Counted from the stretch's first letter, positions 44,173 through 56,382 are shown. The stretch is DNA of 64,000 nt from Venturia oleaginea (GCA_013176395.1 JABMLP010000001.1:2170001-2234000), one strand, 5' to 3'. Made by a program: numbers and translations. The notes: generated from the sequence alone by a model not told the origin.

Positions 44173-44257
44173 GCAATTATTGTACGAAGAGAATGGACTT
44201 TTTGATGGGGTGGCCCACTGATGACTGGGGTGGCCCACTGAGTGGTGAAACACGTTA

Positions 44258-44769
44258 CCTTACTCGTTTGTGGGTGCGGGTAGAACTAAGCGATTGTTCA
44301 CCAAAGGAAAGTCAGGCAACAACAGAGCGGTCATGCTGTTTCCTTAATGCTTTACACTGCATACACAGAGGTTAGCGAGCCGTGGTTATTGGTGCGTGGG
44401 TGGTGTTTTGTCCAACGCAGAGGAACGTGAACAGGGGGGGAGCAAAGAGAGAGTGCGGTGAGTCAGATAGACAGTGCAGCATCGGTCCATGCCGGTAGCC
44501 CTATCAACTCCATGATTCCATCGACCTTCCACGCTAGAAGGCCGTTCAACGGTGCTATTGGAAGAGAGATGAGCCAAGCATGTCCAGCGGGATGGAGCTG
44601 ACCGCGAGACTGCTCAATCCTTGCTCACCGAACTTCTCCTTCGGCATAGCTTAGGCGAGAGGGGTAGAGAGCCGCATGGGAAGGCTCGCCTATGGAAGGA
44701 GTGATATTTATATCGTCAGTTATCCTGTTCACTTGATCATCTCCCAATTATATACTACTCATCATTTTC
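44258..44769. other. upstream region of the 44770 gene
   Basis: No gene seen. TATATCGT and ATTATATACT motifs near 44710 and 44750 could be part of the promoter. Confidence 0.35.
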
Positions 44770-45240
44770 ATGTCCAACCCACCATCAACCTCCAGCTCCA
44801 ATAGACCACTACTATCACCAACCATGTCTTCGCAACAAACATCACGAGCTTCACGATCCTTCCTTGGAGTTATCAAAGAGACTGTTCGTAATCGCTCGAG
44901 AAGCCCGGCACCACTTCCAAAAACAGCTCAGCCAGAAAGTTCAGCAAGAACGCAAACACAAACAACAATCCAGCCTGCCCCTCGTCCAGCAGCCAGTCAT
45001 AGAAACTCTTCAGCAAGTACAGCTAGCAGCAGTTCAATGCGACGCACTTCATCGCAGATCTCACAGAGCAGCACCGACAGGACCGCTTTTGAAAAGATTT
45101 CCTATGGAAGACATTCATCAGACGTATGTTTCGAATTCCCAATCGCTCATTACGTCTTAACTAATTAATATCAGTGGCTCTTCACCTCACAAAAAAGACT
45201 CAAGCGACAGAGCACCGGCAGCTCTACTCCCCAATCATAA
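44770..45240 (+). CDS. short Ser-rich protein, two exons, 139 aa
   Basis: Exon 1 is 44770-45123 and exon 2 is 45175-45240. The 51-nt intron begins GTATGT, contains CTAACTAAT and ends TATCAG. The product is 139 residues, mostly Ser, Thr, Arg, Gln and Pro and therefore disordered. The conserved-looking end (EKISYGRHSSD, joined by splicing to WLFTSQKRLKRQ) is basic and may be a short binding segment. A second in-frame ATG at residue 19 (44824) is an alternative start. No signal peptide. I do not recognise a named family, although small fungal proteins ending this way exist. Confidence 0.65.
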
Positions 45241-46333
45241 TATCCTTCACCAACTTACGATTCGATCTTCTTCATTCCTGATCATGGAGTAAATCACGAT
45301 ATCAGCATTTATATCACCGTTTCACTTTTCCAGCCTATGCAGGCACTGAGCGAGGAACTCGCCTTTTGATGCACGAGGATATACTTTTCTTTTCGGTTAG
45401 ACATTTCATGATACCCGCTCCGAAATTGAGCTTCTTGTTTAGCTATTCTTAGATGTATCCTTTGACCCGGTACAATCGAAATCAAACCGTTGTTTTGAAA
45501 ATGGAATTACGCATATCACAAGCCTGACGTAACTATCGGTCCCATAATAAATTCCCCATTATTGCACTTGAATAGAAAACGCTAGTGAAGGGTAACACCC
45601 CCTCGGTAATCAACGAATCTGTCCTCCAATTTTTGCATCTCCACCGTTGCCACTTCTTCATCAACGCCATTGGATAGTGAAATTGCATATTTACAAGCTA
45701 GGAAATACAGGGGTTGTTTACAGTACCGTCATTTAGCGTCTGGCCGTTTTTATCGGTGAGTCCGTCCCGCACCCAGGGATATGGGAGCGTTTCCGACGGG
45801 TTGTCTCCAATCAATTGCCTTACCCGGCTGGGTGATACGTTTATCATTATTGAGGTCTGCTGCAGTACCTCCGGAGGTAAGATGAAGACATCCCACGTCA
45901 GCCCCTTTCTTACACACAATTCGGCACCTCATCACTAAGGTTATTGAATCGTTCGACTACTCTACTCACTTACTTCACTTGGATACACACACTCCCTCAG
46001 TGTCCAAGAAGCACGACGGGGTATCCATTCAACCGTATGCTCCAACGTTTCGGCTTCCTGGTTAATGTATATGATTGATGATAAACCAGCGACCACAGCT
46101 GATAATGCCTATCTCTCAACTCTATTCAGGCGATGGATCGTGGCAAGGCCGAGCAGCGCAACCCTGGGACCCTATCGATAGTGACTAAGCCTCCGCTATA
46201 CTTGACTGTTAAGGACTTTCATACGTCATCACATCCCGCACTTCATTCTTCTCAATTTACTTTCTCCCAAGCAAATCTTCTCTGATTCAGAAACACCTTG
46301 ATTTGAACTGCTACCGAGAACACTGAATACATC
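45241..46333. other. intergenic, no gene seen
   Basis: About 1.1 kb upstream of the reductase gene. Frames at 45698-45938 overlap on both strands and show no domain. Confidence 0.45.
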
Positions 46334-47404
46334 ATGACCATCAAAACAATTTCCGACCCGGCCATTCCGCCCGGCGGTTTGATTCTGGTTACAGGTGTCA
46401 ATGGATTTATTGCATCACACGTGGCCGAGCAGTGTCTGAACGCAGGCTACCGTGTTCGTGGAACCACAAGAGACGCAAAGAAGCACGCTTGGATGAAGAC
46501 GCTGGAGTCGTTTTCCAAACCGGGCGCCTTTGAACTTGTGGAGGTGAAAGATATGACCAAAGATGGCGCATTCGACGAGGCCGTCAAGGGGTGTGCCGGA
46601 ATTGCTCATGTGGCAAGTAACATGTCATTCTCGAACAACTACGATGAGGTCGTCGGTGGTTCCGTGAAAGGCGCATTGAATGCTCTCAAGAGCGCTTCGC
46701 AAGAGCCCGGTATCAAACGTTTCGTCTTGACGAGTTCGAGTTGTGCCACAACAATGCCCAAGCCGGGCAAGACATTCACGATCCATAAAGACACTTGGAA
46801 CGACGCGGCTGTAAAGTCAGCAAAAGAAAAGGACCCAGATGTGTTTACTGTGTACGCAGCGAGCAAGACTGAGGCAGAAAGGGAAGTTTGGAATTGGGTA
46901 AAGGAGAACAAACCATCGTTTGTTGTCAATGCAGGTTCGTGCTAACTAGTGCTGATATCCGTGCATGGCTCACATTCGCCAGTCTTACCAAACGCCAACT
47001 TCGGCAAGATACTAGATGTGAAGAACCAAGTACATCCTTCAACCACACTCTGGGTGAAACAGGTCTTTGATGGAAATCTTGACAAGCTCAAGGGCATTCC
47101 ACCTCAATATTTCGTGGATGTGCAAGACACGGCTATGTTGCATTATGTTGCCTTAGCCAACCCGAAGGTCGAGAACGAGCGCCTATTCGCATTCGCCGCG
47201 CCTTTCAACTTGAACGACATTCTTGGTATTCTTCGCCAGCTTTATCCTGATCGCAAATTTGCTCAGGACTTGCCGGGCCTCGAGAGGGACCTTAGTGTCA
47301 TCGAGCCTGCCGGGCGTGCCGAACAATTGTTGGAAGAGGTGAAAGGTTCAGGTTGGACTAGTCTCAAGGACAGTGTGCGGCTCAATTCGAAGGATCTGGT
47401 CTGA
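46334..47404 (+). CDS. extended short-chain dehydrogenase/reductase (GRE2/ketoreductase-like), 340 aa
   Basis: Exon 1 is 46334-46934 and exon 2 is 46983-47404. The 48-nt intron begins GTTCGTGCTAAC and ends CGCCAG. Residues 20-26 (TGVNGFI) form the NAD(P)H-binding glycine loop TGxxGxxA/G, and VRGTTRD marks the end of the second strand, favouring NADPH. The catalytic YxxxK is YAASK at about residue 175, with the Ser of TSSS upstream. Later motifs (LPNANFG, VDVQDTAMLHY) match fungal aldehyde and ketone reductases related to yeast Gre2 and plant cinnamoyl-CoA/dihydroflavonol reductases. Such enzymes reduce small carbonyl compounds in the cytosol; the substrate here is unknown. Not part of a recognisable cluster. 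Confidence 0.85.
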
Positions 47405-47858
47405 ATTTTGGGCCAAAGGTCAAGAGTTGAAAGGTCGACAACGAACGAAATAGGGATCTACTTCTAGGCCAATCGGAAAATATTTTCGCTAAGTTACACA
47501 TAATTACCATTCCTAGCCCTAACGCAAGCCAGATGTCCGCACAAACAAGTGTCATTTCAAATCGAGGGGGTGGCGTATTTATTTCATGCACTTGAAAGTC
47601 AGTTCAAGGTAAGATTACAAGCTTTAAACATAACCTTAGTTGGTACAGGACTATTTTCCACAAATCCAATCATCAGAATTATCCGACCTTTGACATCGCC
47701 AGACGTGAACCGATACAGCACAAAGTTCAAGACGTGCTGCCCCATCGCCAGAAGCGCCGATTGGAAAGTTTACCAGCTCATGATATTCTTGTTCCACGCT
47801 CTTGAAGTGCGGGTACCACCAACCACGCTTAGAGTCTAGCTGCGCGCTTGACCTTGAA
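47405..47858. other. convergent 3' flanks
   Basis: Between the reductase and the secreted repeat gene. The 96-codon plus frame at 47549 has no start context or domain that I can support. Confidence 0.4.
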
Positions 47859-48418
47859 CTAATTTCTTAGGTGGTCCTTTTGCGGAGTGGGTTTGTACTT
47901 TGGCAGTGTGGGCCTGAGGGAACCTCCTCTAGGACGCTGTACCGTGTCAAGAACTCCCTCAACTCCCGCTTCTTCCTCCCTTTTCAAGAACTTCCAAGGT
48001 TTCGGACGTGGTGGTGGTCGACTTTCGCTAGAACGCATCACCGCACCAAGAACTCCCGCTTCTCCCTCGCCGAGGAGTAAATGCTCTTGGGGTGGGGGGT
48101 GATCGTGGGAAGATTCGCCGGTGCTACGCATCACCGTATCGAGAACTCCAGCTTCTCCCTCGTCGTTGATATATCGCCGTACTCCCGCTTCTTGCTCGCC
48201 GGTGAGAGTAAAGCCTGGAGCTTGGGGGTGATTGTGGGTAGACTCGCCGGTGGGACGCTTCACATAGTTGACAGGTGTGAGGTCGGGGTCATTCCCTTGA
48301 TCTATATAGTCGCATTGTTAGTCGACTTGATGTCATTCTTCTCGCAGACTATCGTACCAGTGGGCCCTGCGAAGGCTGGGAGAGCCAAAGCTACCGCAGT
48401 TACAATGAAGAGCTTCAT
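47859..48418 (-). CDS. secreted repeat protein with dibasic sites, two exons, 167 aa
   Basis: Exon 1 is 48418-48358 and exon 2 is 48301-47859. The 56-nt intron starts GTACGA, contains a perfect GACTAAC branch site and ends TATATAG. Exon 1 encodes a signal peptide (MKLFIVTAVALALPAFAGPT). The rest has a loose repeat structure. EAGV occurs four times (58-61, 70-73, 101-104, 131-134), usually after Glu/Gly and often followed by LxxV and M/Q-R. TGES-x-H-x-HP occurs twice (38-46 and 81-89). Dibasic KR or RR pairs lie at 35-36, 62-63 and 127-128. There are no cysteines. Secretion, repeats and dibasic sites together resemble kexin-processed fungal peptide precursors. No DUF3328 (UstYa) gene is visible nearby, so a dikaritin-type pathway is not supported. 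Confidence 0.7.
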
Positions 48419-51400
48419 ACCCAGAGGTGTTCTTGGTAGACTTATTGCAGAATTTTGCCAGGCGAAAGGGTTGGGCTGGGTTGGGTTGTTGGCCGGAGAT
48501 CATTGTTCTAATTAGGAGAGGGGATCTCATATTCGTTCAACAGATTGAAGATTTCCCATATGAGGCTTGCGTGATTGCACTTATTCCTTAATATCTGTTT
48601 TCCGCTGGCATTTATGAGCTGGCCGGACGTGGTGTTTCGAATTTAGGGCAGCATTCATTTACTTTCCTCACCAAGAATCTGACATAATGATGCTTCATTT
48701 CTCGGATTGAAGCTATTGGACATGACTCATGATTCTCACTATCACAACTCCCTCAATTCGCTTCTCAGGTGAGATCCTACTACCAAAAAACCTATCCGGA
48801 CTTCATCGTCTACATGTCTTCCTCGTAGGCGATTAGTAGGCCGTTTCTGTCTGAGCGGGTAACCATCCACCGCTCATAATGCTGTACGATTCTGCCAGAT
48901 TGCGACAATAAAGTTAGTTGTCCAGGTGAAAAACAAGAGAAGAATAGATCCATACGGGTTATCGATTCAAGCTGCGTCCAAGATCCATTTTTAAAATATA
49001 ACACTCCTCCTGGTTTTTTTAAGCTGAAAAATCATTCTAACAGCCTCCTCTGCCTGTTCATAGTTAGCGCTTTGTCTTTTCTGATACTATGGTGGACAAA
49101 GTACTCGAATTCTCTCTTGGAGATGTTGGGTTTTTCGCGGATATTGGCCGGCTAGGGATAGCCGTAGATGGCAAAACTAATCTTCAGAGGTGTTCAGGCA
49201 GAACAAAAATGATGTATGGTGGCAATAATAACTGATACCCAATTTCATTCCTATCCCTGCTTTTGCTCTTTGGCTTGACGGACAGCTTTCTCCGTCGTTG
49301 CTTCTTTATAGGTCTGATTCTTTTGGTCAATTGTCTTTTCGAATGGAACTCGAGGTATGAGGATTACATCATCTTCGCCGAGATTAAAAGACAAATGGAG
49401 ATCTGTTGAATTGCGAGTTAGGAACCGAATAAACTTTGAAACCACCGCGACAGTCTTCTGCTAAGACCTTGGAGTCAATATGTGTTTACCTACGAGTCGT
49501 TGTCTGGACCTACTTAGGCATCGAGTACGAATTGCTGAGATGTCGCGGAGGAAAGATGAAGACGAGCTGTAAGCGTGTCGCGCGTTGGGAATAATGCGGT
49601 GAGGGAACGAAAAAGGCTGAATGCTACCTCGTCTAGAGGTAGTACAGTGGCTTCATCAGTTCAGAATTTTTCCATGTGCCTTCCTAGTAAGAGTAACTAA
49701 GGCCAGAAAAACCTAAATAGAGAGAAAAATGTACGGCCATTTTGGCTTTAGTCCCACTAGGAAATATTCCATCACCACGCAGCAATTGTAATACTTGATT
49801 TATAAGCTGTCTTCAAGAACCTTAAAGACGTGTCAACATCATACGAAGAATAACTATGATATCGCGATGATTGAGCTATCATTAAGTCACTTCCATCAGA
49901 GTATTAGAATCGCTTGTTGCGTGATGGATTCTCGAGATTTTAGTGTTTGCGGTATCGCAACTACTGCGACGTGATTTAATATTCACGGGTGGGACTAGAA
50001 AATGCACGGCTCAAAAGTCCTCTCTAATTAGTTTTTTAAACCCTATCTCTTACAACCAAGTTGATGGGATGCGAACAATTCTATGTCGATGTCGACATCG
50101 ATAACCTTCTGTCGATCCTCTTTTTGGGTTTTGCCGGGAATTTATCGATATTCGGAGTTAGAGGACTCTGACACCATCGGTGTCGTCCATTTCGAGGCAA
50201 TGGGAAGGGCACGGGATTAATGACGCCGCTTTGTTATGACCAAGCCACCAGATGAGCTTCTTTTTACGGAGGTGATATGGGGATGTTGTAGGTAGACCGC
50301 AGAGGAAGCGGAGGTGGTGTATGGCTCTACCAATCTCTGCGGTGCGTCAAGTTCAACAACAGCGTCTTGTTTGGGATCGGAAGGTTGCTCTGGAACTTGC
50401 TGATGTCGGGTGACGGCGAGAGAAATGATGATCACTCCAATGGAAGTTTTAGGCGGCAAATCCGTTCCCTGGTTGATCGTTCGCTGACTTGCTCAAACAG
50501 CACGGGCGCATACTGTGTGGCTCTAGAAGGTAAAATAGCACCAACGTGGTCAAAGATCTGGGGCCAATTGGTCGTAACCTTGAGGTGATGAAGTCCAGTA
50601 TCAATCTAACAATTGATCGTTATTGCTGTGTGAGACCATTGTGTCATTCAAGACAAGCTTGAAGTTGTCACCAGAGTAGAACTAACAAGCGAACTCATCT
50701 CAACAATCGCCCACCACAGAGCAATTACCTGACGGATCAACGGCAAGATATTCCGTCACGACTTTTTTGTTGAGTCAATTGACATCTCATATCTTAGACA
50801 CACTCTCATGCTGCAGCCGACATCTCTGCAACAAATTCGACACGTGTGCTGCTGATCCTATATGAAGGCCCCGAAAAGAATGGGACAAATCTGAGGCAAG
50901 GAACCAATCTTAGGTGACGCTCATATTCTTATCCAATTCTTCCGACGTAATAGAATCGCAGCAATCATAAGGAGAGAAAATGAGAAAACAAATGGGAGCT
51001 TTCCACCGGGCATGGTTGAATTACCGGCTTCTTTGAGCCCACAATAAATACCGGTCAGATGGAGCCTGCCTATTGCCACTTATTTGTGAGTTTCGATTCC
51101 GTCGGACTCCTTGTTATCGATTTTGAGTCCGTACTGATTGGCGATGATGCTTGAAAAGATATCGGGTAGGAAACAGAACGAATGGAGATAGGAAGATAGA
51201 TGCGTTCAGGGGGCTGTATCGCTGTTTGTAGTGGTTCTGGTATTCTTGGAGTTGACGTCAATAGTATTTAGATGACCATGACACTCGCAGCCTTTTAACT
51301 TGATTGATTGGGATTGAGCTGAAACTGCAAGGACACTGTTCGAAAGTGTTCCCCGGGATTTGATAGCCTCAGGCGGTATCGTTGAGATCGATTGTGATGT

Positions 51401-52317
51401 AATTGTCCGAGTCCGATGAGGCAGATGATGATCGAGCAATAAATTGAATTACTGTTTGTGCATCAACGTTGGCATTCTTTACGCTTTTGACTGACTGAAT
51501 AATTGGCGTCCGCAATTCTGATCTACGCCAAGTATGCTCTGACGGCTAAGGAAGACCCGGAGCCTTTTAAAAAGATGTCTTATTACCGGTCTTATTACTT
51601 GAGGGGTATATGAACGGGGTGGTAACTCTTGCGGACAGTTCCATTCCACTATCTTTTCATATCGGTGAGTGGTAGATAGTACTGTGGTATCTGGTGTTTG
51701 AAAGGAGTAACTAAGCACCCATGCACTGGCTCTTTTGGATCGAGGATTCCAACACACGTTCTCAAATATACGGAGAGTCCTCCAGCTGGACTACTGATAC
51801 TTGCAGGCGTACATCTGAGTATACTGATCAGCCAGAATTCATGTGTCAGTGCTGCATGAACCTTTATAAACCCAGCTACCCCGGTAGAATACGGAGTAGA
51901 TGGATGGTGGCAGACTTGTTGAGCGGTACGGAGTATTATGGGATCGCACCGTGCCGATCCTACTGTGTCTTCGCAAAGGCACAATTACTGCTACCATGTA
52001 TAGATATATCACTATAATCTATATACTGAGGTCTGATGGATAATTAACGTCAGTGGATCTCCTTTGTCCGATCTCCTTTGTCCGTTCCATGCTTCACAGC
52101 AAAAACACCCTTACGAAGATCTAGCCGCTAGACGTTTATTAACAGCAAAAAGCACTCGGGAATCACGTTTCAGCATGGCGGGGCTGCCATTCCTCTGGGA
52201 ATTTTACTCAAACCTATTACTAAATCCCCCCTTTCACTCTTGTACTTCGAAATCTTGAGAAAGAGAAGAAGAAAGAGAAGCTTGCTCCTTGGTCGACTAA
52301 CTGCGCAGCTGAACAAC
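48419..52317. other. 3.9-kb gene-poor, AT-rich stretch
   Basis: No supported gene. Two minus-strand frames (48810-49004 and 49251-49445, about 64 codons each) have a protein-like composition (NLGEDDVILIPRVPF; WTQLESITRMDLFF). They could be exons of one small gene, but I found no convincing splice. From 49450 to 52000 the sequence shows short frames only and might be decayed by mutation. No terminal repeats seen. Confidence 0.4.
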
Positions 52318-53207
52318 ATGGCCGGAACGCGGAAAACTGGGCTTGCGGCGTCATTGCTCTTTTCGAGTCTGATTGCAGTGTTGGCATTCTTTGCTGGTAT
52401 GAAGAAGGAACATATATCAGATTACTTGCCCGTCACCCTCAGGACGCAAGACTTGCTCAACTTTAAACCACAAAATGTGTCACTATCAACTCAATACGAA
52501 GAGAATGGATGTCCAACATTGCCAATGTCTGTTCAGGTCTTCTCGCTCGATCCTGTCGTCATATACATCCGAAACTTCATTTCACCATCGGAGAGAGAGT
52601 ACCTCAAGAACATTGCGTTAGTCTCCTTTTGTTCAAGCTCTGTGTAGCCGAAACTGATGGTTTTTACAGGGAACCAGACTTCGAGCCGTCAACAGTTGCC
52701 AACCAATCGTCAATAGACCCAGTACTACGATCTTCTTCGTCTGCGGGGCTGCCGTACGACGATTCAGTCGTTAGATGTATAGCCAAACGCGCCGCGAAAT
52801 TCCAAGGACACATACCTCTCTCGCGATTTGAGCCTCTCCAACTCGTGAGATATCTTCCTGGTGAATCGTACAAATTCCACAACGACTGGGACATCGATGA
52901 TCCTACTGGAAACCTGAGAAGTACCACCTTCTTCGCTTACGTCGGCTGTGAGGGGTGCGTAGGAGGAAGTACCAGATTCTACTATCTAAGCCGAAACGGG
53001 ACGGGTAAAAAATGGTGTGACGTTGTGGATTGCGAGGAGAGTTCTTTGCCGGGTGTAAAGTTTCTCCCCATAGAAGGGAATGCGATATTTTGGGAGAATA
53101 CGAAAGATGGAGTTGGGATTGAAGAGGTACTGCATGCTGGTACAGCTTTGAAGGAAGGCTTGAAGTATGGGCTTAACATTTGGACGAGGCAGAGGCCCGA
53201 CTTTTGA
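52318..53207 (+). CDS. membrane-anchored prolyl 4-hydroxylase-like dioxygenase, 278 aa
   Basis: Exon 1 is 52318-52616 and exon 2 is 52670-53207, with a 53-nt intron from GTTAGT to TTACAG. A single membrane anchor lies at residues about 8-27. The 2-oxoglutarate/Fe(II) dioxygenase domain has H170-x-D172 in KFHNDWD and H255 in EVLHAGT. K265, in GLKYGLNIW, is the likely 2-oxoglutarate anchor, giving a complete iron site. The domain includes paired cysteines (CEGC at 193-196, C216, C221). The topology suggests the ER or Golgi lumen. Fungal members of this family are called prolyl 4-hydroxylase alpha-subunit-like; their true substrates are mostly unknown. It converges with the desaturase gene. Confidence 0.85.
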
Positions 53208-53651
53208 AGTACTTATGGTGTTATGGAAAAGTTATCTCGTCTTTCAATAACATTTCCGTCTCATGGTCGGTAAGAATGTCCACCTCGAACAATACATACT
53301 TTGCTTTTATCATTGAATTAGAATTATACCGACCGATGTGTTTACACGTGACCTGGAGCAAGCCAGAAGCTGTTGACTATCAAATTTTGGGCAATGATGT
53401 GCGAATCAAGTGGGCTGTTCTATATTTCGACCTTATTTAGGAGAAAGAAGCGCTTCTCCGCCATACCAGTTACAAGAGGGGAGCAGCGGAAATGTTATGG
53501 CCAAGGATTTAGCATGTTCATTTTAGTCAGGTCTGACTGTTAATTTTCAACGACATCTTTTATGGTAACTTATCTCTAGCCTCCATCTATTGTTATACGC
53601 AAAAAATCTTCACATACAGTCTCCAAGCTGTTTTTTCGAAACTCTGGACAT

Positions 53652-54905
53652 CTACTTCACCCAAACTCTCACCATACCAGTTCCATCGTTTGATAGAACC
53701 TCTTCCATCACGCGACAATTGCGGAAAGTACTCCAAAGCGCAACCATCATGTTGGTAGTATCTTTGTTATAAGACTCGCCAAGAACAGGGCGGATTGCTT
53801 GCGTTGCCTCACGAGCATGGTAAAACGGGATTTTTCTAAGGCAGAACTGGTAAGTGTCTGCGCGCCAACAGTGCCAGGAAACAGAATGTATCTTACGGAA
53901 AGAAATGATGAGCTACGTGTGTCTCGATGATGTTGTGAAACAGGTGCTCGCCAATAAATCCAAAGTCGCGATCGATGGTACTCGAAGCTCCTTTCACGAA
54001 TGTCCAGCTGTCGTTCTCGAAATGTGGAACATCAACGTGGTTATGATGAAGGTAGGTAATGGCAACTGTACATGTTAGCTGACTGTAGTGGAAATTCCAG
54101 GTTACTCCAAAATCAACTCACTCAACCAATGGTGCACCCAGAACCAGGGAACAAAGTACACCTGCAATACCATCGCCGATCCGAAAGCTTGCTGAAATTT
54201 GAAGAGCACGGACAGAACGCACACAAGACCAATATCAGTGATCAGAATCTTCTTCCACTGAGCCCTTGTGAACAAGCCGCCGAGGGGAAGGAAATGACTG
54301 CTGTTGAAAAGTCCTAGGGTGACACCTTCCGGGGCTGATTTTTTTCCGGCTGACGAGTTGAACATCATGTGTAATGGCCAACCGAAAAACTGGTGAAGCA
54401 AAAGTTGTATAAGAACCACAGCAGGCGTGTCCTCAATGCTTTCCAAGAAGGGATGGACTCGATCTCCTCCAGCCGAGTTTGCCGACGACACTTCTTCCAC
54501 CCGCTTCGGCACGAAAGCGGTATCCTTGTCCATGTGCGCAACATAGTTATGGTGTCTGTGGTGGGTGATTCTCCACGAATGGTAAGGTACCAGCAACAAA
54601 GAATGACCAAGCAAGCCACACCAATCGTTCAGCGTCTGACTGGGAGAAAACGCGCCATGTCCACACTCGTGCGCAACGATCCAGAGACCTGTACCGACGA
54701 GTCCTTGCACAAAGCCATATATCTGCCAGAGTATGATGCGGGCCGGATTACTCTGTACCGCTGGAATGAACTTGAACGCGCACCACGCAAGAGTTCCGAT
54801 CAGGGCGAGGTCTCGAATAAGGTAGGCGATGGATCTTTTTGCAGAACGTTCGAAGCAATGTTTTGGGATGGCCTCTCGCAGCTGAGGGATAGTGACGGTG
54901 GTCAT
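53652..54905 (-). CDS. delta-12-type membrane fatty acid desaturase, 378 aa
   Basis: Exons: 54905-54122, 54065-53897 and 53835-53652, with introns of 56 nt (GTGAGT, branch GCTAAC) and 61 nt (GTAAGA). The start is ATG 54905 (MTTVTIPQLREAI); a longer N-terminus through a TTG or another exon is possible, since many fungal relatives are longer. The three histidine boxes are HECGH (79-83), HHRHH (115-119) and HVAHH (311-315). The motif order, the sequence IPKHCFERSA near the N-terminus and KIPFYHA near the C-terminus are typical of oleate delta-12 desaturases. These act in the ER membrane and convert oleoyl to linoleoyl chains. The last exon encodes the divergent tail ending VRVWVK. Regiospecificity is inferred only from family resemblance. 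Confidence 0.85.
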
Positions 54906-56382
54906 GCTGGCGGTCCGGTCTGTCTCTCTTCCAAACCTTTCAACCAATGTTCTCTTCTCTTAATAGTAGCTCTTCCAGCGATGTCTTTATCCAGTTCCCT
55001 TCTCTTTCAACAATACCTCCTCCAAACCGCTTTTTACAGCAATGATCCCACCTCAATCTACACAAACAGTAGCGATCGCAAAAGCCGATATTAAATCATG
55101 CGTTTGATCGCAAATTCACACGTTATGGAAGAAAGTCGGCCTGGACAAAGGCGTGGAAGAGGATGACCAACGATACATATCCAACGTCCACATGGCTGAC
55201 TTCCCAAGGACAACATCCCGCAATGGTACAGGGAAAAATTGGAACGCTTGTCCATGATATCCCAAGAATTGTTTTTGTCTCAAAATAGAATTTCCTTGGA
55301 ATAAGCGGACAATTCCCAGCTGTTTTATGACTCCAAGCAGAGGTTTGCGACTTGTCCTGATGACAATGCCTTTTTACGTCAAAACCAGATTCCTTCGCTG
55401 GGATCGCCAGTTTCTCGCGATTGCGAGGTTTGGAGTCGCTTGAACCATCCCAGCAATCCTCGAGAAGATTCGATCGCCAAGTCCTCTGAACAGACATGAA
55501 TTCGATCGGATATAAACCCGATGGAGATAGCCCCGGGCTGGAGGCTCTACGCGACCTTTTCCGAAAGCTTAGCCGGATGACCTGGTGAAGATCTTCTTGA
55601 AAGGAAGCTCATCGCCTTCATCGTCGTTTTCTAAAGCCGATCAGAATCTATAAAATTATCCTATTATGGCCTAGTCAGTCTCGGGTCCTCCGCATCTCGC
55701 TTCTCTCAGGTCTCACCGAAATCCAGCTACATGTGAATGATACAACATCCCTGTGTACATAAACTCGGAATTGTTACACCTGCGAGTAGAATTGCAATCT
55801 TTTGTTGGCCTCAGGAGGTTTTTTTTTCCATTAATGTGTACGTGCTCGACTCCACTTCCCAGCTCCCGATCCCTTTCTTTTCTACAAACCCCCCTAACTC
55901 CCTCACTAAGGAAACCTCAACCGATCGCTCTCAACAATTGACTTTGGCGCAGATCGCATTATGTTGAATTTGTACTTCAGCCAAGTGGGGTCGCGACAGT
56001 CAGATGTGACTTTGGAAAATCTCAGTCAGTTCGCTTTTGGTACCAGCTTAGTCGAGTTCGAAGAGACACGTATCGACTTCTTTCATCGAAAATAAACCGC
56101 GACATCAACCGACATCAACAACATCAACAGATATCGACTAATTAGGAGGGGCGCTTCCCTCATGTCCAAATACACCAGCTACTTCAACAATAGTCCGCCC
56201 GGTGGGCGTTTCTACAAGAGTCCTACACCAAGCCTTGATATTTATCGATTTTTTTTACACGAGAATCGCGAAATTGAATGTCTGAATCGTGCAATATCAT
56301 TGGGATGACAGGCTTGAACCACGGAACAAATCTATGAAGGAGTAGAAAACAATTGATACCACAATACAAAGTCGAGCTTACA
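54906..56382. other. intergenic, no gene seen
   Basis: About 1.5 kb upstream of the desaturase and downstream of the cutinase. The minus frame 55123-55497 has no domain, and frames at 55737-55967 are shadows. A repeated GACATCAAC triplet cluster lies near 56101-56130. Confidence 0.45.

Larger units (their letters stand above)
37137..44255. mobile_element. pogo/Fot1-type transposon E2, split by a Copia insertion
   Basis: The ends read ACGTGTTTCACCAC…CACTCAGTGGG on the left and the inverse on the right (the left end has one extra CAC). TA target duplications lie at 37135-37136 and 44256-44257. Without the Copia insert (5.6 kb) the element would be about 1.5 kb. Its right end carries two direct copies of GTGGCCCACTGA 20 bp apart. 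The first 11 bases match E1. Confidence 0.9.

Noticed and set aside
47859..48530. Frameshifted pseudogene reading of the secreted repeat gene
   Set aside because: The apparent shift between signal peptide and repeats is explained exactly by a 56-nt intron with donor, branch site and acceptor.
47859..54905. Biosynthetic cluster combining the reductase, repeat peptide, dioxygenase and desaturase
   Set aside because: No UstYa/DUF3328, core synthase, transporter or cluster regulator lies nearby, and 4 kb of empty DNA separates the genes. Proximity alone is not evidence.
54393..55094. 233-codon plus-strand frame opposite the desaturase
   Set aside because: The minus strand carries all three histidine boxes and consistent splice sites; the plus frame has no domain.
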